A DNA stretch of 64,000 nucleotides from CAITNM01 sp021298215 (lineage in GTDB: Bacteria; Pseudomonadota; Alphaproteobacteria; Paracaedibacterales; CAITNM01). Shown here piece by piece: positions 36,074 to 44,430 of this stretch. How positions within the stretch are numbered: position 1 is the stretch's first letter; each line of letters begins with the position of its first letter. The notes under the pieces were generated by a model. The model saw only the letters and a list, made by a program, of their open reading frames with translations, was not told where the DNA came from and made no database searches. The position numbers and the translations under genes were made by a program. Where the stretch lies: positions 124,001-188,000 of the forward strand of contig JBKCOJ010000010.1 in NCBI GenBank assembly GCA_046309815.1, written 5' to 3'.

Positions 36074-37065
36074 CACTCAAGCTCTCGATCATGTTGCGTG
36101 CTAAACAGCTCTTCAAGCACATCATCAATAGGTTTTTTTGCGTACAAAATATCATAAACAGCACAAATGATTGGCGCATGAATTTTATGCTTTCCTGCTA
36201 ATTCAAAGGCAACTTTTGTCGTTGGCACCCCTTCAGTGATGTTTTTTCTGGTATTTAGTATCTCTTCCAAAGATAAACCATGCGCTAAAGAAATACCCAA
36301 GCTAGTGTTGCGCGATTTTTCGCTAGAGCAAGTCAGCATTAAATCGCCAATACCAGCAAGTGTTTGAGTGGTGTCTCTTTCTCCCCCTAAAGCACATATG
36401 ATACGGCTTATTTCAACATTTGCACGTGTTATAAGCGTTGCTAAACAGTTTTGTCCAAAATTTTTACCCATCACAATACCTGCCGCAATGGCAATAACAT
36501 TCTTTAATGCTCCTGCTAATTCAACGCCAATGACATCGTCATACGCATATACGCGAAAAGCTTTATGCCGTAACACGTAGCTTATATTTTTAGCCAACTC
36601 TAAATCTTTAAAAGCAAGTGTTGAAGCAGCAGGCAAATCCTTAGCAATCTCATCCGCAAAGTTAGGCCCAGAAAGCATACCCACCGAATTTGGCAAAGAT
36701 TCTTTAAAAATTTCTGAAATAGGCTTTTGTGTTTGAAGTTCTAGCCCTTTGCTGCAAACAACAATAGGACAGTCTTGGGGCATATGTGTGCTCAAGCATT
36801 CTATAAGTTCGCGACTTTGTTGCACCGGTGCTGTCCATAAAAGTAGTTTAGCTATTGCAATCTCAGCAACATCATTCGTAATAGATAACGTTTCCGGAAT
36901 AGTTATTCCAGGTAAATAGGTAGACTCTCTATCAGCGCATAATTTTTCTACATGCTCTTTGCGTCTTCCCCATAATGCAACGTTTTTACCAGCGTTATGA
37001 AGGCTGATAGCCAAAGCTGTGCCCCAAGCACCTGTACCAATAATAAGAATTTTTGTATTTTCCAT
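36073..37065 (-). CDS. gpsA: Glycerol-3-phosphate dehydrogenase [NAD(P)+]
   Basis: Enzyme making sn-glycerol 3-phosphate from DHAP for phospholipid synthesis, 330 aa. The Rossmann motif IIGTGAWGTALA starts near residue 7; SKGLEL and LSGPNFADEIA are family signatures; the catalytic Lys lies in GALKNVIAIAAG. ATG 37065 is preferred; the in-frame extension upstream is hydrophobic and unrelated. It is divergent from cmk, with about 80 nt between the starts. Its stop is joined to the EVE gene start. Confidence 0.96.
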   Translation of the reverse strand: MENTKILIIGTGAWGTALAISLHNAGKNVALWGRRKEHVEKLCADRESTYLPGITIPETLSITNDVAEIAIAKLLLWTAPVQQSRELIECLSTHMPQDCPIVVCSKGLELQTQKPISEIFKESLPNSVGMLSGPNFADEIAKDLPAASTLAFKDLELAKNISYVLRHKAFRVYAYDDVIGVELAGALKNVIAIAAGIVMGKNFGQNCLATLITRANVEISRIICALGGERDTTQTLAGIGDLMLTCSSEKSRNTSLGISLAHGLSLEEILNTRKNITEGVPTTKVAFELAGKHKIHAPIICAVYDILYAKKPIDDVLEELFSTQHDRELE

Positions 37066-37145
37066 AGAGCGAATTGTGATAAATAAAAAAAGAACTTGCA
37101 AGTTTTTTTCAAACAAGGTTCTTTAAGAAAAAAGGAAAATAAAAA

Positions 37146-37802
37146 ATGTCATTTTCTGTTGCTATTGATGGGCCTGCTGGTGCTGGTAAGGGAACAATCG
37201 CAAAATTTTTAAGCGAAGAGTTTAATTTAAAGCACCTGGATACCGGCTTGTTATACCGAGAAGCAGCGCGGCTTGTGATTCAAGAAGGCGTGGATGTGCT
37301 AGATGTTGTGCATTTGGAAAAAATTGCTGAAAAAGTAAACATTAATAATATAGCTGAAGAAAATCTCCGTAATGAGAAAGTTGCCTCCGTTGCTTCACAA
37401 GTAGCTGTTGTGCCGTCGCTTAGGCGTGTTCTAACGCAAAAAATGCGTGATTTTGCTACTAAAATAGAGAAAAAATACCAAGGAGCCGTACTGGATGGAC
37501 GCGACGTGGGAACAGTTGTATTGCCAGATGCTGATATAAAGCTCTATATAACGGCCGATGAACAAGTTCGTGCATTACGCCGTACCAAAGAGCTTGATGA
37601 AGAAACTCTGGAAAAAGTTTTGGAAGAGATAAAACAACGCGATCGGCGTGATCAACATCGTGAAGTAGCACCGATGAACGCAGCAGACGATGCCATTATT
37701 TTGGATACAACATTTCTAAGTATCGATGAAGCTTGTGAGAAAGCTGCTAAAATCGTGACGCAAGGAATGTCTGAAGTTCTAGTAAAAACAAAAATAAGCT
37801 GA
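37146..37802 (+). CDS. cmk: Cytidylate kinase
   Basis: CMP/dCMP kinase, 218 aa. AIDGPAGAGKGTIAKF (7-22) is the P-loop, LDTGLLYREAARL the nucleotide-binding segment, and VLDGRDVGTVVLPDAD the lid-adjacent motif. REVAPMNAADDAIILDTT matches the C-terminal substrate region. Length is normal. In many alphaproteobacteria cmk is followed by rpsA; here it is followed by a terminator and a converging secreted gene. Confidence 0.96.
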   Translation: MSFSVAIDGPAGAGKGTIAKFLSEEFNLKHLDTGLLYREAARLVIQEGVDVLDVVHLEKIAEKVNINNIAEENLRNEKVASVASQVAVVPSLRRVLTQKMRDFATKIEKKYQGAVLDGRDVGTVVLPDADIKLYITADEQVRALRRTKELDEETLEKVLEEIKQRDRRDQHREVAPMNAADDAIILDTTFLSIDEACEKAAKIVTQGMSEVLVKTKIS

Positions 37803-37846
37803 AAAAGAGCCTTCTTTAAGAATCTTAAAAAATAGAGGCTCTTTTT
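37802..37846. terminator. Bidirectional two-part terminator
   Basis: AAAAAGAGCC (37802-37811) and GGCTCTTTTT (37837-37846) form a perfect 10-bp stem. The 25-nt loop holds a second hairpin, TTTAAG-AAT-CTTAAA. T and A runs at the two ends suit termination both of cmk and of the converging gene at 37863. Confidence 0.7.
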
Positions 37847-37862
37847 CTTATTTAGTAAAGTT

Positions 37863-38921
37863 TTATTCAAGTCCTAGCATAGCAAGGATAAATTCTCCTG
37901 TACCAACAATTGCTCTCATGCTGAGCTCGATCGCTCTGTAACTAAATAACTTAGGAATCCTTTTCCACATTGCGCTTGGATTATCAAGTTCATAACGTTG
38001 TAAAGTCCCCATGTACTTACTCGTACTCTCAATAAGGCCCATGATATTTTCAAAAAGACCTCTGGATGTATGATCGGCACCATCAAGTACAATTCCAAGA
38101 TCTATCATTTTTTGCATTACTTTGTGCAACGAGCGATAATCTGTAATATCTTGTGGATCTATATCTTTTAACCATTTTATCGCTAAAAATGCATTTGCAA
38201 AAACATTGCAATCAGAACCAATGCAGCTTTGCACACTTAAGTGATGATAGGTAATTATAGTCGTAGGACTTAATCGTATCCCAAGCTTTTTAAACCAATT
38301 ATCGGTACCACCCGTAATAAAAGGTTCTGTTATTCTTTTACTATCCTTTTTTCTATCTCTATATTCTAAACTGTCAAAAATATTGAAAAAAACGTGAATG
38401 TCTGCACCTGAGCGATGACATTCTAATTTTAAGTATTCAACGTGATGCCCAAAGTATTCTGTTAGAATTGGTGCGTAAATAGTAACCTTTTGTGTGCTAG
38501 CGCTAGAGAACGCATGGCTGATAAGATGGGCATATAAATGAGTCGTAGAACCAGGATTTCGCAATGAATATCCTGTCCCATAAAGAATGCTCAGTTCATC
38601 TGATGAATTATTATAAACGAGATATTTTGCAAGGTCTCTGTTAGGGTTACTATCGTCTACTGCAGTTATATTTGATCTGTTAAGTTTTTCTTTAAAAGAA
38701 CGAATCTCGCATCCTTTTCGAGTTGCGCATAAATTTTCTAAGCGTTCCTCATTCGTGAAGCTTCCCCCAAAAAGAGTAAAGGCAAGGTATTCTCCGCCTG
38801 TTACTGGTTGTCCTGTAGTTTTCTGAATGCGATCGAGATGTTCTTGTAATTCACCATCTATGCCTGAAGCTTTAAAAAATATAAAGGCTAGGATTAAACA
38901 AAACGTTTTCATAGTTTTCAT
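37863..38921 (-). CDS. Secreted protein, possible YopJ-like/CE-clan enzyme
   Basis: Exported protein of 352 aa from ATG 38921 (signal about 1-20, MKTMKTFCLILAFIFF). From residue 225 TIITYHHLSVQSCIGSDC resembles the Q-x(5-6)-C catalytic segment of YopJ acetyltransferases and ULP1-type (clan CE) proteases, followed by a helix (NVFANAFLAIKW). Candidate triad: His159/160 in GHHVEYLKL, Asp183 in IFDSLE, Gln231 and Cys238. Spacing from His to acid is a few residues longer than in YopJ and to Cys about ten longer, so this is tentative. If true, it would acetylate or cleave host proteins. The N-terminal 130 residues match nothing known to me. It converges with cmk across a terminator. Confidence 0.5.
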   Translation of the reverse strand: MKTMKTFCLILAFIFFKASGIDGELQEHLDRIQKTTGQPVTGGEYLAFTLFGGSFTNEERLENLCATRKGCEIRSFKEKLNRSNITAVDDSNPNRDLAKYLVYNNSSDELSILYGTGYSLRNPGSTTHLYAHLISHAFSSASTQKVTIYAPILTEYFGHHVEYLKLECHRSGADIHVFFNIFDSLEYRDRKKDSKRITEPFITGGTDNWFKKLGIRLSPTTIITYHHLSVQSCIGSDCNVFANAFLAIKWLKDIDPQDITDYRSLHKVMQKMIDLGIVLDGADHTSRGLFENIMGLIESTSKYMGTLQRYELDNPSAMWKRIPKLFSYRAIELSMRAIVGTGEFILAMLGLE

Positions 38922-39107
38922 AAAAATTACCAAAAATAGCAATAAAGTATATATATGTTGCAAAAATACAAATTACAAGCACAATGTTGGTTGCTATTCA
39001 GGGTTATTGCAATTCGTTAATCTGAGATTAAAAGTTTACATCTTCTAGACATATATAGGTCAGTTTTAAAACTTGCTTATCTAAAAGATAATCCCTATAT
39101 CTAATTC

Positions 39108-40193
39108 ATGACAAAAATTAATATTATTGGCCAAAGCCGAGAGGCGCTAAATGCTCAATTCGTGGAATTGGGCTTACCTTCTTTTCGTGTTCAGCAGGTT
39201 TGGAATTGGCTTTATCATCATGGGGTGCGCAATTTTGACGCCATGACAAATATTGCAGCGCCTGGTCGAGAAATTCTTTCGAATTTTTACACCATTGAGC
39301 GCCCACACGTCGCGCAAGCTCAAGCATCTACCGATGGAACACAAAAATGGCTTTTGCGTTTTTCTGACAATCAAGAAGCCGAAACTGTCCATATCCCAGA
39401 AGTTGATCGCGGTACACTTTGTATTTCCTCTCAAGTTGGCTGTACGCTGACCTGCTCGTTTTGCCATACCGGTACGCAAATGTTGGTGCGTAATTTAACC
39501 TCGGCAGAAATAGTGGGGCAGGTTATGGTGGCGCGTGATGTGTTTAACGAATGGCCAACGCCTATTGGTAATCGCCACATTAGCAATGTGGTCCTGATGG
39601 GCATGGGTGAGCCTTTATATAATTATGAAAATGTAGCAACCGCCATTAAAATTCTAACGGATGAAAAAGGTATTAATTTATCAAAGCGCAAAATTACCCT
39701 TTCCACCTCAGGTGTCGTGCCGATGATTGAACAATGCGGTCGTGATCTTGGTGTAAGCCTTGCGATTTCTCTTCATGCTGTGACCGATGAATTGCGTAAT
39801 GAACTTGTGCCTCTTAATCGCAAATACCCTATAAAGGAACTACTAGAAGCTTGTCGTCAGTACCCAAACCTTAGTAACGCGCGCCGTATTACTTTTGAAT
39901 ACGTGATGCTGAAAGGCGTGAATGATTCGGTAGCAGAGGCAAGAAAACTTGTGCAGCTTATCAAAGGAATTCCTGCGAAAATTAACTTAATCCCATTTAA
40001 TCCATGGCCAGGTAGCCCGTATGAGTGTTCAACACCACAGGCAATTTCAGCTTTTGCAGAAGTTGTGTATCGCGCTGGTTATGCATCTCCCGTGCGTACA
40101 CCAAGAGGGCGTGATATTTTGGCTGCGTGTGGTCAATTAAAATCGGAAAGCATGCGCCAGCGCAAATCTAAATGTAGTTCAGAAGCAGCTTAA
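39108..40193 (+). CDS. rlmN: 23S rRNA/tRNA adenine-C2 methyltransferase RlmN
   Basis: Dual-specificity radical SAM methyltransferase, 361 aa, acting on 23S rRNA A2503 and A37 of some tRNAs. The cluster motif is CTLTCSFCHTG and GMGEPLYNYENV binds SAM. The methyl-carrying Cys lies in DILAACGQL near the C-terminus. An N-terminal ASP-like region precedes the barrel. The stop overlaps the convergent transporter gene at 40190 by 3-4 nt. Length and motifs distinguish it from Cfr. Confidence 0.97.
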   Translation: MTKINIIGQSREALNAQFVELGLPSFRVQQVWNWLYHHGVRNFDAMTNIAAPGREILSNFYTIERPHVAQAQASTDGTQKWLLRFSDNQEAETVHIPEVDRGTLCISSQVGCTLTCSFCHTGTQMLVRNLTSAEIVGQVMVARDVFNEWPTPIGNRHISNVVLMGMGEPLYNYENVATAIKILTDEKGINLSKRKITLSTSGVVPMIEQCGRDLGVSLAISLHAVTDELRNELVPLNRKYPIKELLEACRQYPNLSNARRITFEYVMLKGVNDSVAEARKLVQLIKGIPAKINLIPFNPWPGSPYECSTPQAISAFAEVVYRAGYASPVRTPRGRDILAACGQLKSESMRQRKSKCSSEAA

Positions 40194-41092
40194 CTTTTTC
40201 TTCTCTTATTTCTATATTCAATGCGAATCAGCCAAGCATAACTAAGCAAAATAACGCTGCCTCCTAGTACTGTGGTAAGCGGAGGCAGTTCTGCAAAGAA
40301 AATAACGCCAGCAAAAATATTGATGGGGAATCTTGCATATTTAAAAGGTGCGATAAAGCTTGTATGAGCGTATGTATATGCTTCGATGATACATGTTTGC
40401 GTTAACATATAGCTGCATCCTATAACTGCTAATTTTAGTATTTCAGAGGAAGGTGGAAAAATCCACGGCGTATATAATTGGCTTAATAATGCAAATAAAG
40501 CCATGAAACTTAGAAGATAAATTAGCGTGGTTTGCGAGGAATCATCCTTTGATAAACGTTTTACAAATAATGAAGATGCGGAAAAAAAGAAAGCTGATAA
40601 AAGAGGTAAGAAGGCATAATAGCTGAAAATTTTTTGGCTTGGATGCAGAATTAGCATTACTCCTGCGAATCCCGCGATGATAGCAATCCAGGCTTTGAGG
40701 TGAAATTTTTCTTTAAAAAAAAGCATTCCCCCAAGGCTTGTAAAAAAAGCGCTTGTAATTGAAAGGGCTGATGATTCGGCTAATGGAAGATACATAACCG
40801 CGCTGATCCATGCCCAACTACCAAGTGCACCTGAAAGGCCTTTCAGACCATGAATAGGCAAAATAGACGTTTTAAAAAAAGAAAAAAAACGTTGTCTGTA
40901 AATCGCTAAAAGTATTAATAACCCAGCAAGGCACTTAAAAAAAAGGATTTCCATCGGTGGTAATTCTTTAGAAATGCTATGGGTTGTAGCGCTTGTTGTG
41001 GTGGATGCTATGGTGGAGAGCACAATAAGTATGCCTCCGTACACGTTATCGGAAAAAAATTTTTTGCAAAAATTATGAAGAACGTTATGCAT
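40190..41092 (-). CDS. EamA/DMT-family transporter
   Basis: Drug/metabolite-superfamily transporter, 300 aa, with two EamA repeats of five helices. The first repeat contains PPMEILFFKCLAGLLIL and ends with FFKEKFHLKAWIAIIAG; the second ends with FFAELPPLTTVLGGSVILL. I start at ATG 41092, overlapping the upstream MFS gene by 8 nt, which suggests an operon of two transporters. Rickettsial relatives include S-adenosylmethionine uptake carriers, but cargo cannot be deduced from sequence alone. Confidence 0.87.
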   Translation of the reverse strand: MHNVLHNFCKKFFSDNVYGGILIVLSTIASTTTSATTHSISKELPPMEILFFKCLAGLLILLAIYRQRFFSFFKTSILPIHGLKGLSGALGSWAWISAVMYLPLAESSALSITSAFFTSLGGMLFFKEKFHLKAWIAIIAGFAGVMLILHPSQKIFSYYAFLPLLSAFFFSASSLFVKRLSKDDSSQTTLIYLLSFMALFALLSQLYTPWIFPPSSEILKLAVIGCSYMLTQTCIIEAYTYAHTSFIAPFKYARFPINIFAGVIFFAELPPLTTVLGGSVILLSYAWLIRIEYRNKRRKS

Positions 41093-42248
41093 GCTCTTTT
41101 GATAATTTATAAAAATATAGTCCAGCAAGACTTGTAAAAATCAGACCACCATAGAAAGCGCCGCTCTGGAAGTGCTCTGCTAAAAATCCTGCGATTGTAT
41201 TTCCAAGTAATACTGCAACACCAGTTGTTAAGTAATACATGGCGAAGGCTGTTCCTCGCAAGTGAGAAAGGGTGTTTTCAGCAATTAAGGCGGCTAATAC
41301 GCCGTGCGTCATTCCCATATGCAGGCCGCAAAGCATAAAACCTAAAATAATCCAATATTTGTTGGGGGCCATAATCATAATGCAATTTGCTAAAATAAGA
41401 ACAAGCAAGCCAAGTAGTAAAACGCGCAGTTTGCTAGTTTTATCCGCAAACCTACCCATAGGCCATGCGGTATTTGCGCACACTATATTATAGGCAACAA
41501 ATAGAAGGGGAATTAGCGCTACTGACCAATCATAATCTTTTGCGCGTAAGTTTAAGAATGCTTCGCTGAATCGTGCTTGCATCAAAATAAAAATGCCGCC
41601 AAGAATTTGCCAATAGCGTTTTGGTAAATTACGTACTTCAGCCCAATGCCAGGTTACTTGCTTTTTTATGGCTTTATTATCATGCACAAATCGATACAAA
41701 ACAATTAAAGCAAAAATGCCAGGTAGAATAGAAAACCAAAATACCACGCGATAATTTTGAGTGAGCGCAAATAAGCCTGATGCTAATGCTCCGCCAACCA
41801 CAAAGCCTGCTGTTTCTAAAGTGTAACGCATGCCATAGGAGGCTCCTTGGCTAGATTTAGGGCTGATATCAGCAATAAGGGCATCTGAAGGTGCGGAGCG
41901 TACGCCCTTGCTTAGTCTATCAAGAGTTCGTGCCCAAAAAATGGACCACACACCTGAAGATAGTGCAAACAAAGGTTTAACCGCAGCGGTGCCAAGGGTG
42001 CCTATTAGAATCAGTGATCTTCTTGTTTTGAATAAATCACTGAACACGCCTGAGAAAACTTTTGCCAAAAAAGCGGTGAATATTGCCACCCCTTCAATAA
42101 ATCCAAGCGTCGTTTTTGAAACTTTTAACTCATCAGTTAAAAAAGTCGGGAGGAGAGAAAAAACCATTAATGAAGCTACGCTCCACAAAAACGTTACCCA
42201 GCAAACAGCCCATAACGTTTTTTTATCTGCACTAGAAATAGAATCCAA
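41085..42248 (-). CDS. MFS transporter
   Basis: Twelve-helix MFS protein, 387 aa, of the inner membrane. GVFSDLFKTRRSLIL is the loop 2-3 motif, and LDRLSKGVRSAPSDALIADI is a loop 4-5 signature shared with the partial transporter at 1-855, showing close paralogy. LRGTAFAMYYLTTG is seen in the second half. Substrate unknown. It is coupled to the EamA gene by an 8-nt overlap. Two such paralogues suggest a nutrient-scavenging expansion, as often seen in intracellular bacteria. Confidence 0.88.
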   Translation of the reverse strand: MDSISSADKKTLWAVCWVTFLWSVASLMVFSLLPTFLTDELKVSKTTLGFIEGVAIFTAFLAKVFSGVFSDLFKTRRSLILIGTLGTAAVKPLFALSSGVWSIFWARTLDRLSKGVRSAPSDALIADISPKSSQGASYGMRYTLETAGFVVGGALASGLFALTQNYRVVFWFSILPGIFALIVLYRFVHDNKAIKKQVTWHWAEVRNLPKRYWQILGGIFILMQARFSEAFLNLRAKDYDWSVALIPLLFVAYNIVCANTAWPMGRFADKTSKLRVLLLGLLVLILANCIMIMAPNKYWIILGFMLCGLHMGMTHGVLAALIAENTLSHLRGTAFAMYYLTTGVAVLLGNTIAGFLAEHFQSGAFYGGLIFTSLAGLYFYKLSKEHA

Positions 42249-42312
42249 GAATACTCTCAGTCTTTATTTTCATCATATCATAAGGGATTTATGTGTTATT
42301 GGCAAAGAACCG

Positions 42313-42702
42313 TTATTTTTTATTTACAATTAGATGAAATAAAGAAGTAAAAGAGCTTAAGCGCTCTGCATACCTAATATTGGGTTCATTTATTGTGTTA
42401 GGTAATTCTAGCAACTCTTCCAAAGAGTAGTCTTTTAAAAAGCTATCTACTAAAGCTTGCAAAAATTCTTTCGTATCGAATTCTGCTAAGCAGCGCGATA
42501 CACAATAACCATTAAAAAGATCCTGAAATTCCTTTTCATACGTTTGTATTGCTTTTTTATGAGAAGTTAGATGAATAGGTACTTTGCCGTGTGTTGAATC
42601 TGGATTTGAAAAATCATCAGTATCTTCAGATGCATATAAAAAATAAGAAAATTCAATCACTAATAGAAAGCTAATAACTGACTTAAAAATCGCAAAATAC
42701 AT
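42313..42702 (-). CDS. Secreted protein of unknown function
   Basis: Unrecognised 129-aa protein with a signal peptide (MYFAIFKSVISFLLVIEFSY, cut near YAS-E, residue 23). I choose ATG 42702 because a GGGGC-containing stretch lies directly upstream; the in-frame start at 42744 adds a charged extension that disrupts the signal. The mature part is acidic and helical with a Cys pair close together (YCVSRCLAEF) that could form a disulfide. It begins 10 nt after the end of the next upstream gene (42713), so they are probably co-transcribed. Confidence 0.68.
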   Translation of the reverse strand: MYFAIFKSVISFLLVIEFSYFLYASEDTDDFSNPDSTHGKVPIHLTSHKKAIQTYEKEFQDLFNGYCVSRCLAEFDTKEFLQALVDSFLKDYSLEELLELPNTINEPNIRYAERLSSFTSLFHLIVNKK

Positions 42703-42712
42703 TTTGCCCCTT

Positions 42713-43591
42713 TTATAAACTTGCCACTTCCTTCTTTCGAGCAATCAAAATATTAGTGGGAACTTTTCTGCATCCGTATCCAAAACAAACATTTAGCGCA
42801 GGTTTATTTAAGCTTTCGCTGTATGCTTTGAAACTTAATTGCTCAAAACCTCCAGGAAATTTATACGGCATTAAGTATTGACCGTGCAAGTCCAAAGTGA
42901 AACGATCTTTTAAAAATTCAAACGGAATGCCGGTGCTGTCTTGCACAAAAATGTTGGCGTTTTCCAACATAAAGTTTCTAAACGTTTTAAATTTCTTTTG
43001 ATGAGGAAGGTACGAGGCAGCTTTAAATAGCACAGCGTCAAATGGCTTAAGTGAGGCTAAAAATTCTAGATTAATTTGATCATTATCAAGTCCTGACTTG
43101 TAATATCTAATAAGGCGCTGTTTATCATTGTACGTGAAAGTCAGCTGTACAGCATTTGATTTTCCATCAATAGCTTTTACGGCGATATTTGTGGCTCCTA
43201 AATTTTCAAGCTGTTTTAAAATAATCGTGGTAACGTTTCTTACGCCCGATGCCATTTGATCCGTAATAAAGAAGCTACGCTTGTATAGTGAGGACAAGTT
43301 GCTAAGGGATTGGTTGTCTAGCTCTACGGGAAAATCATCGACAGGCTGCGCTGGTTCGAGTCCCATCAATGTTAGTGTTTCAAAATCAGGAAACATTAAT
43401 AAAGGGTAAGTGACATCTGGACCGCCGAATGGATAAAACACATGGGGCCCTACGTTTTTAAGATATTTATTTCCAAACTCAACCAAATTTGGTTGTTGTT
43501 TAGCTTTAAAGTTATCAAAAAGAGGACCAGCGAAAAGAATATTAATGCTTAGCCCTATTAAATATATCCAGCGCAATAAGTTCGATTTCAT
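42713..43591 (-). CDS. Secreted conserved protein, PFGGPD type
   Basis: Exported protein of 292 aa, signal about 1-21 (LIGLSINILFAG). It has two segments that I recognise as a widespread uncharacterised family: FYPFGGPDVTYPLLMFP leading to LMGLEP in the N-terminal third, and FKAASYLPH followed by ANIFVQDSTGIPFEFL in the C-terminal third. Near the end, FGYGCRK is also family-like. No catalytic motif is known to me. It probably shares a transcript with the small secreted gene at 42313. Function unassigned; host or envelope roles are both possible. Confidence 0.72.
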   Translation of the reverse strand: MKSNLLRWIYLIGLSINILFAGPLFDNFKAKQQPNLVEFGNKYLKNVGPHVFYPFGGPDVTYPLLMFPDFETLTLMGLEPAQPVDDFPVELDNQSLSNLSSLYKRSFFITDQMASGVRNVTTIILKQLENLGATNIAVKAIDGKSNAVQLTFTYNDKQRLIRYYKSGLDNDQINLEFLASLKPFDAVLFKAASYLPHQKKFKTFRNFMLENANIFVQDSTGIPFEFLKDRFTLDLHGQYLMPYKFPGGFEQLSFKAYSESLNKPALNVCFGYGCRKVPTNILIARKKEVASL

Positions 43592-43761
43592 AAAATTTGT
43601 TTTAATTTTTCCAGATTAGAGCTTAGCACGTGAAACGTTAAAAACCTTTTAACAAAATGCTTTAGGCTTTAATTATCTTGAAATGCCCGAGTTTATCTTT
43701 GAATTTATGCCAAAATTACGTCTAATTTGCAATTGGGCTGCGGTGGAGTGTTTAAGGATTG

Positions 43762-43801
43762 ACGAGAAAGATTAAAAGCGCAAAGCTCTAATCCTTCTCG
43801 T
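43762..43801 (-). repeat. Hairpin downstream of the dksA-like gene
   Basis: ACGAGAAAGATTA (43762-43774) and TAATCCTTCTCGT (43789-43801) form a 13-bp stem around a 14-nt loop. In a minus-strand RNA the single difference is a G-U pair, while on the plus strand it would be an A-C mismatch. So it should act in RNA of the dksA-like gene, whose stop is 11 nt away. There is no T-run, so a 3' stabiliser or processing site is as likely as a terminator. Confidence 0.5.
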
Positions 43802-43811
43802 TAATATTATA

Positions 43812-44249
43812 TTAGTGTCGCGATAACTCATTTTCCTCCTGTGCATCTAAACAGTATGCTGTATAAGGAGCGGCAATAAGACGGTTTACGCCGATGGGTT
43901 CTCCCGTTACGACGCAATATCCATAGTTTCCACATGCAAGCCGTTGTAGGGCTAATTCTACTTGTCGGCATAATTGTTTTTCGTGTTCATGAAAGACATG
44001 ATGGTTGAAGCGCAAATTTTCTGTTGTCCCTTGATCTATCAAATCTGATTCATGATCCGTATGAGCAAGAGCAATAGCTGTGCAAAAATGATCTTCCTCA
44101 ATATATTTCTGCAGTTCCTGAACTAATAAGCTTTGGAAAAAATTCTTCATTTGTGCGGACATATACACAGGGTCCTGCAAAGGGTTATATGTTTGTCGAT
44201 TAGCTTTTGCCACAAAAACCTCCATAGGCAATATTAATGCGTGCATCAT
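43812..44249 (-). CDS. dksA: DksA/TraR family transcription regulator
   Basis: RNA polymerase-binding regulator of the DksA family, 145 aa, acting in the secondary channel with ppGpp. The coiled coil occupies about 30-105 with the acidic tip (AHTDHESDLIDQGTTE). The finger has only two cysteines: CVVTGEPIG and CLDAQE, i.e. CxxT and CxxA, the form described in Rhodobacter-type DksA that can work without zinc. Possible starts are ATG 44249, or ATG 44225 (MEVF). A strong hairpin lies just downstream. Confidence 0.85.
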   Translation of the reverse strand: MMHALILPMEVFVAKANRQTYNPLQDPVYMSAQMKNFFQSLLVQELQKYIEEDHFCTAIALAHTDHESDLIDQGTTENLRFNHHVFHEHEKQLCRQVELALQRLACGNYGYCVVTGEPIGVNRLIAAPYTAYCLDAQEENELSRH

Positions 44250-44375
44250 AATCTCTTTTGTGTGGTTATCAAGCTGGATAATTATACAGGTTTGCCATTT
44301 AATTATTAGAAGGGAAATTCCTAATAAATAGCAGATTCATTGAATTTATTGAAACTAGACAATCATCCAGACTTG

Positions 44376-44381
44376 TATAAT
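44376..44381 (+). promoter_or_regulatory. Candidate -10 box of the 44431 gene
   Basis: TATAAT lies 49 nt before the TTG start at 44431. A TTGAAA sits upstream but with a spacer of about 21 nt, so the -35 is doubtful. Confidence 0.35.
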
Positions 44382-44430
44382 TTGCCAGGATAGACATTCC
44401 CTTCTTTTCGTGCGACTAAGGACGTAATAA

